A DNA stretch of 64,000 nt from Dichetophora obliterata (lineage: Eukaryota > Arthropoda > Insecta > Diptera > Sciomyzidae): contig OY986436.1 in the NCBI GenBank assembly GCA_963920525.1, forward strand, positions 10,252,001-10,316,000. The letters run 5' to 3'. The notes beneath the pieces are model-generated. The model was not told the origin of the DNA and made no database searches. It saw only the letters and a list, made by a program, of their open reading frames with translations. Shown one piece after another: positions 24,152 through 34,761 of this stretch. The translations under genes were made by a program, and so were the position numbers. Each line of letters begins with the position of its first letter. The first letter of the stretch is position 1.

Positions 24152-24503
24152 ACTCATTCACTTGAACTTGAAATAGCAAAACATAATATTTAATTTTATC
24201 ATTTATTCAATCATTTTTAAATGTGTGTGTGTGCACGCTATTAACGCAATTAGTTTTATATAAAAACTACAGTACTACTAAGAAATAACAACAGATAAAT
24301 ACACAAATTTGTGTGTAGCCCTATCAAAATTCAACAGAACACGCAAAACACACACACACACACACACACATTTTATACCAAAATAATTTCCCATTAATGA
24401 ACACGTACATGTTATATACATATATATTAAAATGAAAATCTTTTGATTATAAAACTTTGTGAGATCAGTAAAACACAAAACAACAACATTAGAAATTTGT
24501 GCA

Positions 24504-24509
24504 AATAAA
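24504..24509 (+). terminator. Candidate poly(A) signal for Ndf
   Basis: AATAAA about 1.07 kb after the Ndf stop at 23434 and 350 bp after the alternative stop at 24151. It is the first canonical hexamer I see after the coding region. Confidence 0.45.
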
Positions 24510-24529
24510 TGACGAAAAATTTTGTGAAA

Positions 24530-25375
24530 TTTTTTAATGTTGTTATTTATTGCATATTTTTTATAGTGTATAAAAATTAAACATTATTAAATTTAAAAAA
24601 AATTATCTGCCACATTTTTTTTGAGGTTTTGTGTTTTCTATCCTTAAAAAAATATTAGACTCAATGTTGTACAAGAAAATCAATGCTATTTTTTAATATA
24701 TCTAGTTTAAAAATATAAAAAATTATTTTTTATGCATTCGGTTGGCAATTAATTTTAGATTTAGTTTAAACAGTAAACTTTTAAAATAAAACAACAAAAA
24801 GAAAGTTTTAAAGAACTGTTCAATAATTAACAGCTTTGAGTTGTAGCAAACATATTAATAAATTATTGAATGTTTTTTTTTTACTAAAATTATTTGGTTT
24901 TCTTTCTCTATTGAACTTGGTAAAAATATTCGTTTCTACATGTTTTTAAAAACAAAAGAGCTTGAACATCTTTGCGTTCTATCTTTCAAAGCTTCAAAAC
25001 TTAACGTTTTATTCGTTATGCACAATTGAAGAATTCTTTCTTCAATTAAAAAAAATGGTGTTTTGTCAAACGGATTTTTGGAATCATACAAATTATTTTG
25101 TATGAAGCAATAGCAATAAATCTCACTAGCTTATGTCGATATAAGCTTCTTTTTTTTCTTAAATGCAATTGACACCGTAACTTCTTTCGAAAGAAGTTAT
25201 TTTGTGAAAAAGAGGAGAGGAGAGGTGGTTTTGTCAGAAGAATATTTACATATGATCTATTTAATTCATGAACTGTTTGCAATTTAAAAAAAGGCAAACA
25301 AGGTTGATGTGTCGATGTCATATCTCTTTAAGTAAAAATCGCAAAAATTAAACGAAGCGTATTAGAATTTGATGT
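24530..25375. other. No recognisable feature
   Basis: AT-rich intergenic DNA between the Ndf 3' end and the Tc1-like relic. No coding frame or inverted ends recognised. Confidence 0.45.
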
Positions 25376-25376
25376 A

Positions 25377-26527
25377 CAGTTGTGTTCATAAAAATAGCAG
25401 CACAAAGCTAATTATTACAAAAGTGAAAAATTTACATATGCAAATACTTTGAAAAGTGGCTGCATGAAAATGTTGTTATAACCAACGGTATATCGCGAGC
25501 GCTCAAAAATATCTGATTTATTTTTTTAAGATCATAAGGCATTAAATAAATTTCTCTATTGCAAAATAAGTTTTTTTTTTACTAACGACAGGTAACCAAA
25601 TATTTGTTCAAGATCAAAATTATTTAAAACTTAATCATTTTATTAAATTATTTTAATAAAATTTTAAAGAAAAAGAAACTGCTCTGAAAAAACGGAATAT
25701 TCTGGCATGTGCTGCATTTCGTGCGAATTCAATTCGAAATTAATTCAATTTATAAAAAAGCAACTGACCGAATTAAAAATGGCGTAACATGGTAAAAACC
25801 TGATTTCTGTTACTTGTCCAAAACTGACTAGGTGTAATGGTGGTCATAAAAGGTGGAGTATAACGTGGATTACAGTACAAGGTTCGCTAAAGCGCACGTG
25901 AGTTGGAGCGATGAGAGCAAAATAGTTATTTATGGATCTAAAGGCTGTCGGCAGTACGTGAGAAGACCAGTTAATGCTGCTTATGATCCAAAATACACCA
26001 TTTAAACAGTGAAACACGGTGGTGCTAAACTTATGGTTTCGGCATGTTTCTCTTGCCATGGTGATGGGCTCATATACCCGATTACCGGAATCATAGATCA
26101 GTTTCTTTGCATAAACATATTAGAAGAAACTATGTTTTCGTATGCTGGTGAAGATATGCCGCTGAAATGGGTACATAAGCAGGATAATGACTCTAAGCAT
26201 ACTAGTAAGCGGGCGAAAAAATGGTTTAGGGATAGCAAGATCGGCGTAATGGAGTGGTTGGCTCGGTTACCGGACCTTAACTCCATTGAAAATCTTTGGA
26301 GAGACATCATTTTGCAATGCAGTCAGTGCAAAAAATCCCAAAAATAGTAAGGTACTTTGGGAAATAGTAAGTAAAGCCTGGTATGTCATACCGATTGAGA
26401 GATGCCAGAACTTGGTCAATTCTATCAACGCATATGTGTCGCAGTTAGCAAAAATGGAGGCCATGATACCAAATATTAACTGCTTATAAACAAAGGGCCT
26501 TACAAATAATCCGTTTAATGTCGACTC
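25377..26527 (+). pseudogene. Tc1-like element relic (DD34E), right end lost
   Basis: The left end is recognisable (TA then CAGTTGTGTTCATAAAAATA), a tip typical of insect Tc1-like elements. The N-terminal half of the transposase is missing or unreadable. From about 25900 the catalytic domain can be read: WSDESKIVIYGSKG, an in-frame stop after DPKYTI, then frame 26009-26347 with KHGGAKLMVSACFS, IIDQFLCINILEETM, QDNDSKHTSKRAKKWF and LPDLNSIENLW. The second Asp and the Glu are separated by 34 residues, so all three catalytic residues remain, but a stop and a frameshift (near 26310) break the protein. The C-terminal frame runs to the stop at 26489 (VSKAWYVIPIERCQNLV). No matching right end: the sequence gives way to MITE B at 26531. 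Confidence 0.82.
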
Positions 26528-26530
26528 TAA

Positions 26531-27098
26531 CCGCCTAAGAGGCTGTTCAGACTTGCCTCAAATGAGGCGACTCACTTGCCTCATTTTGACGTCTACAGGC
26601 AAAGGGAAAAGCGGGAAGGTGACATGTTACGTGAGGCAAGAATTTTAAAAATTTTAAAAATTTTGCGACTCATTTTGACGTACCTCAGAGTGATGTTTGT
26701 TATGTTGAAATTGTTGCTCTTTTTAGTGTGTTCTGGCGCGAATTAATTTTGTTTATTCATTGTTGTTCACAAATTAATATTATTTAAATTGTAAAAACTT
26801 GAGCATTTAATAATTCAAAAGAAAACAAACGAAAAAAAAAACAATAAACGCCAAAATGATGCAGCCTCAAAGTGAGGCAACAGTTTGTGTGTGAACACCT
26901 GATAGCTAACTCATGTCAAAATGAGGCAAGTGAGTCGCCTCATTTGAGGCAAGTCTGAACAGCCTCTAATGTAAAGCGAAAACGCCAACCAACGACAAGC
27001 CAGACACGAGAAGCAATAGAATTTCGAATAGAAAAAAGTGTTGCTTCTCGTGTCTTACTTGTCGTTGGTTTGCATTTTTGATTTACAACATTAGGCGG
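26531..27098. mobile_element. MITE 'B' (TAA duplication), interrupted by MITE 'A'
   Basis: Left tip CCGCCTAA (26531-26538), then after MITE A the arm resumes at 26970 with TGTAAAGCGAAAACGCCAAC and CAACGACAAG. The right arm is the reverse complement (CTTGTCGTTGGTTTGCATTT ... ACAACATTAGGCGG). The centre also pairs (GACACGAGAAGCAA against TTGCTTCTCGTGTC). Flanking TAA at 26528-26530 and 27099-27101. Without A the element would be only about 140 bp and nearly all palindrome. Confidence 0.8.
26539..26966. mobile_element. MITE 'A' (428 bp, perfect 52-bp ends, TAA duplication)
   Basis: Arms 26539-26590 and 26915-26966 are perfect reverse complements (tip GAGGCTGTTCAGACTTGCCT). TAA lies on both sides (26536-26538, 26967-26969). 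Subterminal words TGAGGC/GCCTCA repeat many times, possibly as binding sites for a transposase. The perfect arms suggest recent activity. Confidence 0.88.
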
Positions 27099-28139
27099 TA
27101 AATTTTAATCTTAATATATAAAAGGCAAGCTCGCTGCTCCGTGCCCAATATCTCTCAAACTGTTCAGCCTGAAAGTATGCACATCTTAATACATAAAAGG
27201 CAATCATGCTGCTTCGCACACAGTATTTCTCAAACTGTAATTATTTTTTGACAGTAAAGTACTTTTACAAGACACACTGTTCTCAAAAATGTTCAGCCTG
27301 AAAGTATGCACACAAAATATATTTAATACTTATCAGTGACAATATTAGGTGATTGCGAGTCTGATGCAAAATATAAACAAACTTGTCTGATGTAAAAAAA
27401 AAATCTGCAACCACCTTATACTACCAAAACATGTAAAACTACTGAAAAAGAAAAAACAAATTTTGAAGTCTACCCTAGCGTCAAATAAATTTTTTATATA
27501 TTGTCATCAGACTCTAAATCAGCGACCCCTTTATACTGTCAAAACATGTACTAATACAAAAAACAGAAGACATTTCTAGGGTCCACCCTATCGTCAAAAA
27601 TAGTTTTAAAAATTTTGGTATGTGATTGGCATGTAAAAGTACGTTAAAACAAAAAATTTTCAGGGTTCATCCTATCGTCAGACAATTTTTTTTTATATTT
27701 TCACATCAGACTCGAAATCAGCGTCGGAACATGTCCTCATACTAAAAAACAGAAGACATTTTTAGGGTCCACCCTATCGTCAAAAAAGTTTTAAAATTTT
27801 TGGTATGAGATTTGAAATCGGCGACCCCCTTATAGTGCCAAGCATGTAAACGTACTGGAAAACAAAAAAAAATTTCAGAGTTCACCCTAGCGTCAGACAA
27901 TTTTTTTTTTATATTTTCACATCAGACTCGAAATCCCCCTTTATACTGTCAAAAATGTACTTATAGTAAAATGTAACATTTATTGGGTCCACCCTCAATA
28001 TCAAAAATTTTTTAAATTCGAAATTGTGAATCGAATACTCTACTTAATTTTTTTATAAATATTAATGAGTTTGAGCTCAAAAAACTAAATCAGGAATATT
28101 TTTATTTAATTCATTCTATACTTGGTTCACTTTTTTTCG

Positions 28140-28516
28140 AATCAATCACTTATGAGTACTACTTTGGAAACTACTTATACTCATAGTAGAACTAGACAAT
28201 GTAGTGTTAGGGCTGAATGTGTTCTTTCTTAGTGATCATAACTGTCAAACTCAGCCATTTTGGTATTTTTGCAATTTTTGCTTTTATATTGCATTCTCAT
28301 TGGCTGCAGATTTTGTATGAAATGTCAACTTCGTTTTGACAGTTTCGATCACCGGCTCTCCGCCCTAACACTACCTTGTCTAATTTTGCCATGCTTATAC
28401 TTATTCATACTCATTTTTGAGCAAGTGGCTCATCGATTAAAAAATTTCATTCGTTGCAGATATTCGTAAACGAATAGTACTCGAGTACTACTTATTTTTA
28501 AGTATTCGTTGCAGAT
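28140..28516. repeat. Repeat 'J' copy 3, split by element E
   Basis: GAGTACTAC-type words on both sides of E and the terminal word TTCGTTGCAGATCTCTGG link it to the copies at 3655 and 8289. Confidence 0.45.
28193..28382. mobile_element. MITE family E, copy 1 (intact)
   Basis: Ends TAGACAATGTAGTGTTAGGG and, inverted, CCCTAACACTACCTTGTCTA. About 190 bp, non-coding. Both copies in the window share the preceding bases TCATAGTAGAAC, so the element may begin slightly earlier. Confidence 0.7.
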
Positions 28517-28807
28517 CTCTGGTATTGAAGCAGTGTTGAAAAGGTAGTTAGATCAAAAAAGTACTATTGTAAAAACCTAATATTGCCACTGTTAAGTATC
28601 AAATATATTTTTTGTGCATACTTTGATGTTGAACATTTTTAACAGTGTCTTATAAAAGTACTTTACTGTCAAATAAGTTTGTCAAGTTTGAGAAATACTG
28701 TATGCGGATCAGTATGCTTGCCTTTTATGCATTTAGATGTGCATACTTTCAGGCTGAACAGTGTGAGAGATATTGGGCACGGAGCAGCGTGCTTGCCTTT
28801 TATATAT

Positions 28808-31040
28808 TATAGTATTCCCCGGCAGACGTTGTTCTGCCACAGACTGCCTTACTGCCATATACGAAAATGTCAAGAAATGCCAAATATATTCACCATTTTC
28901 ATTATAGCTGCCAAAAGTAACCATATGAACTAAATAACCAAATTTTAGAATAACAGTGCGAAGTATAGCATTTTTGTTGTTTTGTAAGCGGCAAAATTGT
29001 TTCTCTTAAACCATCTCGTAATCGAAACAAATCGTCTGCCAAACTCGACGTTGAGCCCACGAAAAGTAAGTTTAACTAAAATGGGACAGGCCCATTTTTA
29101 GTGCACTTGCCGAGAGTAACCATATGAACTAAATTACAAAATCTAATACGACCCAAACCGTTGAAATAAAATATTTTCATTGGTTTGTAGGCGGTAAAAG
29201 GAGGGCATGGAAACCAATTTTTAGTACAGTTGCTAACAGTAACCATATAAACTAAGCCAAAATTTTAATGATTTCTCAAAAAGTGGGTGTGGCTATATAG
29301 CGATAACGCCCATTTTTAGTACAGTTGCCGAAAGTAACCATACAAACTTAAGTATCAAATGTCAGTCTTATACGACCAAAACTGCTTGAAATGTAGCATT
29401 TTCACTGATTTGTAGGCGGAAAAAAGGGAGGTGGAAACCAATTTTTCGTACAGTTACTGACGTAACCACACAAACCAAATTACAAAATTTAAGTCTTATA
29501 CGACCAAAACTGTATTAAATAAAGCAATTTAATTGGTTTGTGGGCGGTAAAAGGGGGCGTGGACACACACGTGTAGTGCAGTTATCGACAGTAACCATAT
29601 AAACTAAATGACCAAATTAAAGTCTTATAGGACCAAAACCATCTGAAATAAAACATTTTCATTGATTTGTGGGCGGTAAAAGTGGGCATGGAAACGCATT
29701 TTTAGTGCAGTTGTCGACAGTAATCGTGCAAACTAAATTATAAAATTTTAGCCTTATTCGACCCAAACCGACTGAAATATAACATTTTTATTGGTTTGGG
29801 GGCGGTAAAAGGAGGGTGTGGCAACTTTTTTCCTCAACCATCTCTTACCTGAAACAAAACGACTGACAAAATTTCAGGTTTATCGGTTCCGTAGTTTTGG
29901 AGTCCATAGGCATATTGATTTGGGGGCGGTAGAAGGGGGGTATGGCAACTTTTTCCCTCAACCATCTAGTACCTGAAACAAATAGGCTGCCAAAATTTCA
30001 GGTCAATCGGATTAGTAGTTTTGGAGTCTACAGGCATCACACAGACAGGCACACATCGTTTTGCTTTTTATATATATACACCCCAAAAAATCCTGTAGTA
30101 AAAATAAATAAAAATGTATTTAAAACAAATGTAAATTAGTAACTCACCGTCCAAATAAAAATGTAATTATTTTTACTAATTTCAATTATTTACTTTTACT
30201 ACATATTTTTTAACTACAGAAAATAAATACATTTACATTAAAGTTAAATGTTTTTTCATTTATTAATTAAAAAAACTGCAAAACTTTTTCTGCCACAGTA
30301 CAAAGATTGCTTTTATTATAAGAAAATAAAAGAATTGTTGTTTAAAAAAAAAATACATTTTAAGAAGTATACTTACCTTCATCACGAACCTTTCATAATT
30401 ATTTTAGTTGAAATAAATACAATTGCACCAAATACATATGCAGTTTATTGTAATGTAGATATTCGATATTTAAGTAAATGTATATAAACAACTACTTACT
30501 ACATGCAACTACTTAGTGTAGAATTAATTGTTTAAATGCAAATTCAGTAAAAATATATTGAATAACTACATATGTATTTAAAAATAAATAAAACTACATA
30601 CATACGAAGTAAATATACATAGTGCAGTAAATTTTACTACAGTATTTTTTTGAGTGTATATATCTTGATTTGTGGGCGGTAAAATTGGGCGTGAAAACAT
30701 TTATATATAGTGACCGCCTCTTCGAGCACCTATACATCAAGTTTCACTATAAAAATATGTAGAACTCTGGAATTGCCATGATTTCAAAAAATCTGAAAAA
30801 ATTACTAAATCTTAGTTTTTTACGATCGAAACCGTCTGATATATATCCTTTTTTGGTTTGTGGTCAATAGTGCAAATTTGGCTTGTATGGGAGGTACCAC
30901 GCCCCCTAGTTCAATCGTTACCAAACCTCGCAAGGAACACTCTCAAGATGTAGCTTCAGTTTCCCTGAAAATTTCATAAAGATAGCTTCAGTGGTTTTGG
31001 AGTCTATACGTGATATACCCACATACATACATCCATTTAT
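28808..31040. repeat. Repeat family P, main locus with ~130-bp tandem units
   Basis: Head word TTCCCCGGCAGACGTTGTTC then TACTGCCATATACGAA. The body is a tandem series of about eight units, 95-130 bp each, with AGTAACCATA...AAACTAAATTAC, CTTATACGACCAAAA and TTGTGGGCGGTAAAAG (GGCGGTAAAA-type words near 29190, 29413, 29540, 29672, 29802, 29924). The tail reads AATCGGATTAGTAGTTTTGG and ends near a TATATATA tract. MITE N (30078-30657) lies within, after which family P text resumes (30660-31040). The same head-unit-tail order recurs at 11395-12180. No protein signal; the nature of this element is unknown to me. Confidence 0.65.
30078..30657. mobile_element. MITE 'N' inside repeat P
   Basis: Ends ACACCCCAAAAAATCCTGTA and, inverted, TACAGTATTTTTTTGAGTGT. 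TA repeats flank both sides, hiding the target duplication. The interior has many TACTACATA/TATGTAGTA words. Non-coding. Confidence 0.6.
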
Positions 31041-31254
31041 ATATATATTTAATTGCAATTGTTGACTCCGCTGAATACGGCCAATGTGTGTAACACACAC
31101 TCTTTATTTTGTTTTCTTTTGTTTAAGATTCGATAGTCGCAGCTCGTGAGAAAAAAGGTAGCTGTCAAGACTACCTAATAGTGATTGTATCATGCCAACA
31201 GTTAATTCAAAAATTAAATAGCAGCTGCTGTTGTAGCCAACATAACTCCTGTTA

Positions 31255-31638
31255 AGGCCCCAATAGACGAGCAACTAATCTAACAACTGGTTTCTCAACT
31301 CGTTTGTGTTTTTTCCTACAGACACAACTTTCAATTGATGGCAGATGTTAAAATTCAGTTCAAAACATTTTATTTATAAAATTCCCATAGCAGAACTTCA
31401 ACAAAAACCGAATAAAAAACTCAGTTTTCCGTTTAGTTGCTAAGTTTGCTAAAAACACGAAAACTAGTTGATCAACTCGAGCTTCAGCCGAAAATATCAA
31501 AACTTTTTGATTTTCAGCAACTGGTTGGAAAACTGGTTGAAGAACTGAAAAAAACCAAAAACCCACCTACACACTGTTTATTTTCATCAACCAGCAACCA
31601 TTTTATCAACCAGTTGTGCGATTAGTCTATAGGGGCCT
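31255..31638. mobile_element. MITE (384 bp, TTA duplication)
   Basis: Ends AGGCCCCAATAGACGAGCAA and, inverted, ATTAGTCTATAGGGGCCT; inner arms share CAACTGGTT. TTA flanks both sides (31252-31254, 31639-31641). The interior is rich in CAACTGGTT/AACCAGTTG words. Non-coding. Confidence 0.75.
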
Positions 31639-31709
31639 TTATACACCTTTATACACTGATCAAGACTTGACGGTCAAATCTTACCTTTGTTGATGAAGCC
31701 TGAAGCTTA

Positions 31710-32204
31710 GACCCCTTTTATATTGGTCAAGACTTGAAGTCAAGTTTCAGAGTTTGTTGGCAATTCGCCGCACATCGGAAGCGACGGAAGGGAAAAAGAA
31801 ACTTGAAGCTGTACCGGCAATTTTTCGTGTTTTTTCGTGTTCCTTTTGCTATTTTCGTGTTGTTGACAGTGCTTTTTATTTTATTTTTCGCATATCAATG
31901 TGAGTTTGTTAGACTTCGGTTGCATTAAAATTTTTTTGCATCCAATATAATTTAATTTTGCATTAAATTTTTAAGCAAAAACGTTTTGTTAACTTCCAAC
32001 ACGGTAAAAAAATAAAATTCAGTTTGCAAATTTCTATAAACTATAATTCATTTGCTTGCTACCTATCTCGTTTTATTTTTAGAAAACAAGGAAAGAAGAC
32101 AAGAACTTGAATTCAAGTCTTGACCAATGTGAAAGCTTTCGTCAAGTCCAAAAGAGAACGTCAAAAAAACTTGACTTCAAGTCTTGATCAATGTAAAAGG
32201 GGTC
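31710..32204. mobile_element. MITE (~495 bp) with CAAGTCTTGA arms
   Basis: Left GACCCCTTTTATATTGGTCA then AGACTTGAAGTCAAG; right the reverse complement ending ATGTAAAAGGGGTC. The right arm block is duplicated (also near 32105-32135). Left flank is TTA and right flank ATA, so the target duplication is imperfect. Confidence 0.65.
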
Positions 32205-32214
32205 ATAGTAGAAC

Positions 32215-32545
32215 TAGACAAGGTAGTGTTAGAACTGAATGTGTTCTCTTTCTTATGCCCATATTACACTATGCTCGTTTGCTCGGCGAGCAGATTATTT
32301 TGTTGTTACTTCCAATGTGGAACTGTCAAAAATTTTGGAGTACACAACAACAACAACCATATTGCACGGCTATGTGCACGCCGAGCAAGCGAGCATCGTG
32401 TAGTATGGACATAAGTGACCATAACTGTCAAATTCAGTCATTTTGGTATTTTGCCAAGTTTTGCTTTGATATTGCATTCTCATTGGTTGCAGATTTTGTA
32501 TGAAATGTTAACTTCGTTTTGACATTTTCAGTCACCGGCTCTCCG
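32215..32545. mobile_element. MITE family E, copy 2, carrying MITE F copy 1
   Basis: Aligns with copy 1 (28193-28382) through TAGACAAGGTAGTGTTAGAA and on to TTTTGACATTTTCAGTCACC and GGCTCTCCG, except that 156 bp (F1) interrupt it after TTTCTTA. The right end is lost after GGCTCTCCG near 32545. Confidence 0.7.
32256..32411. mobile_element. MITE family F, copy 1
   Basis: Ends TGCCCATATTACACTATGCT and, inverted, GCATCGTGTAGTATGGACA. Flanked by TTA and TAA. The uninterrupted copy of E at 28193 shows the site without it. Carries inner GCTCGGCGAGCAG palindrome. Confidence 0.8.
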
Positions 32546-33026
32546 ATGCGATGCGAGAATATGATGCGATTGTATAACGAAATCTCGCAAGCATTGCCCT
32601 CGCATATTATGTACAATGAGAAACGCCAGTTTTGAAGGCACCAGAGTTGCGTCGGATAAAAATAAATTTTTAATAATAATAAATTGTAAACAATAAATTA
32701 ATAAATAATAATTTTCAAAGAAGTGCATTTAATACGAAGAAACATAATATTCGCGAAGTATTAATTGGTGCTTGGCCGGATATTTAGCTCTAAATGAACT
32801 AAGAAAGCGTCAACAAATTATATTTCCATAGACTTTTTATGGCAGCTTGTCATCGCAAGCTTCGTATTTCACAGTTTCTGAAAATGCCTCGCACCGCGCA
32901 AACGCACCGCAAAGCATTGTAGATTGCTACATTCAAACACTGCTTATAAAAATCCTCTGACAGCTCGTGCGAGATTTCTACGTTGTCTCGCAACGCACTC
33001 TGCTCTATTGTACTTCAGGCTTGAAA

Positions 33027-33179
33027 TGCCCATATTACACGATGCTCGTTTGTTCGGCGTGCACATGGCCGTGCAATATGGTTGTTGTTGTATTCTCCAA
33101 AATTTTTTACAGTTTCGCATTGGAAGCAACAACAAAATTATCTGCTCGCCGAGCAAACGAGCATCGTGTAATATGGGCA
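33027..33179. mobile_element. MITE family F, copy 2
   Basis: Ends TGCCCATATTACACGATGCT and GCATCGTGTAATATGGGCA form a perfect inverted pair of over 20 bases. The interior is in the opposite orientation to copy 1. AAA lies on both sides. Confidence 0.8.
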
Positions 33180-33464
33180 AAAGACGCGGACATCAGCGTG
33201 AGAGAGGAGGAAGTTCAAAAGGGAATGACCAGGAACTGACGTCAAATCTTGGCGAGTGCAAAAGGGGCCTACATAAAAATATACAGGTGCGGCACCTGTG
33301 TTTACAATTTTTTAAGGTTCATATCACAATTTTATACGGGTAGCAGAAATAGTCCTATTTGTTATAGGATTATTATTTTTGTTTTTGCTTTGCATGTAAA
33401 AAAAAAGTTTGGATTGGCAGCTAATACGTATTCAATAAACTTTTACAAGCAATTTAAAAATGAA

Positions 33465-33568
33465 ATTTCGTGAGATGAAATGCCCACCTTAATATAGCTT
33501 GAAATCTGAATAGCATGAAATTGAACTTGACAGTTCGCATGCAATCAAATATTGTAAGTGTAGACATT
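33465..33568. repeat. MITE family K, partial copy 2
   Basis: Contains TGACAGTTCGCATGCAATCA then TATTGTAAGTGTAGACAT, matching the right arm of K copy 1 (19222-19633), and inner ATTTCGTGAGATGAAATGCC. The last bases are cut where MITE G copy 3 begins. Confidence 0.6.
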
Positions 33569-33747
33569 CAGCCCTATCATGAATCATTTTTCACGCGTAA
33601 GGGAGTTAATTTTTAAGATAAAGCTCAAGAACATTTTGGAAATTGTTAAATTTGCTTTAAAAACTTTCAAAATGTTCTTGAGCTTTATCTTAAAAAAGAA
33701 AACTCCTTTTTCAATTTCCGCGTGCAAAAATATTCATGATAGGATTG
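33569..33747. mobile_element. MITE family G, copy 3
   Basis: Ends CAGCCCTATCATGAATCATT and, inverted, TATTCATGATAGGATTG. Long inner arms with AAGCTCAAGAACATTTTG against CAAAATGTTCTTGAGCTT. ATT flanks both sides (33566-33568, 33748-33750). Confidence 0.7.
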
Positions 33748-33879
33748 ATTGTGGAATGACCTTTGATTGCGATTTTTTCTCTGCTTCCAAGATTTATTTT
33801 TTACGGATGGCAACGCCAATATTTTGACAGTTTACAGAACATTTTAATACGTCGCTGGTAGACTTTTGACATTTGGTCT

Positions 33880-34761
33880 TCGCAGAAAGTGATATACTGT
33901 GTCTCTACTCTAGCGCTTAATCAGATGGTCAAGTTACTGAATAGTGTGCTCTTTTTAGCACACTTATTTGGCGCACGGCAAACTCGACTAGAACGAGATA
34001 TAACCACTTTCCGATGCTGCACGCACACATTTCAGTGCTCACACATATTCGACGAATAAGGAGCCCAAAAAGAGACATAGAAAAAATAGAAAATGGCGAA
34101 CTTTGCGTGTTCGGTTGATTTTCATTTCGGAATTTGACATTAATTTTTTGTTAAAAAAGTGGCAAAAACTTGAAAAAAAATAACTTCAGCTATTTTTTAG
34201 TGTTCAACGCAGACGGTGAAATTAAATGTTGATGGAATTGACATGAAGTTGCGTTAAAAAGCTCGATAATTTTTCTGAAGAAAAAATTTCTCCAAACGTT
34301 CGATGCTTTTTTTTTCGCTGCTGCAATTTATCGACCTCTTTGAACAAAGCAACAAATTTTAAAGTGAAAATTGAAAGAAATTAAGTGATTTAATAATATT
34401 TTAAAGATTGCTGTAATAAGTTTGCTGTGGTGAATACATAAACTCAATATTGTTTTGAAGTCAAAAAGAATTGGGAAAATCTTACTTTTCACACAAGTCT
34501 AAATTATTTTTTTGCACTCGTCAAAAAAGCGTTTTCGTTTTTTTTTGCTCGCCGTTCCTTCGGTTGTTTGTTGGATAAAATACATGAAGTTGTGGAGAAA
34601 AAAATCTAACCGAAAGGAAGTGAACGTGCAGCACAAAGCGTAATAGTGAAAATTGTAAAAAACATTTTACAACATATAAATGCAAAATTTTAGTGACTAT
34701 TTCGAACGCAAGAACTTAAGAATTTTGTATGCAGCGTAACTATTCTGATTTCTTTACAAAG
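33880..34761 (+). promoter_or_regulatory. Candidate promoter and non-coding first exon with donor
   Basis: This stretch is free of recognisable repeat ends, unlike its surroundings, and ends in a good donor (TTTACAAAG|GTAAAT, GT at 34762-34763). It has no long frame, contains CAGTGCTCACACATATTCGA-type initiator-like text near 34030-34060, and is rich in short A and T tracts like fly 5' leaders. It may be a leader exon of a + strand gene downstream, for example the one starting at 57566. Entirely inferential. Confidence 0.25.

Larger units (their letters stand above)
27108..28807. mobile_element. Fold-back element 'Q' with internal ~105-bp tandem repeats
   Basis: Arms of over 200 bp: left 27110-27330 (TTAATATATAAAAGGCAAGC, GCTCCGTGCCCAATATCTCT, CAAACTGTTCAGCCTGAAAG), right about 28580-28806 as reverse complement. 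Each arm is itself a two-fold duplication of an AAAAGGCA-to-CTCAAACTG block. The middle (27350-28020) holds about six units of 84-111 bp sharing ACCCTATCGTCA or ACCCTAGCGTCA (near 27469, 27580, 27664, 27768, 27879, 27989). Later insertions (J and E) lie at 28140-28516. No coding capacity; class uncertain (Foldback- or Helitron-like). Confidence 0.65.

Noticed and set aside
24278..24478. Minus-strand frame with CVCVCVCVL
   Set aside because: It reads a CA microsatellite downstream of Ndf.
32924..33343. 139-residue frame across 32924-33343
   Set aside because: It crosses MITE F copy 2 and other repeats; the same text appears, inverted, in the minus frame, as expected from palindromic DNA.
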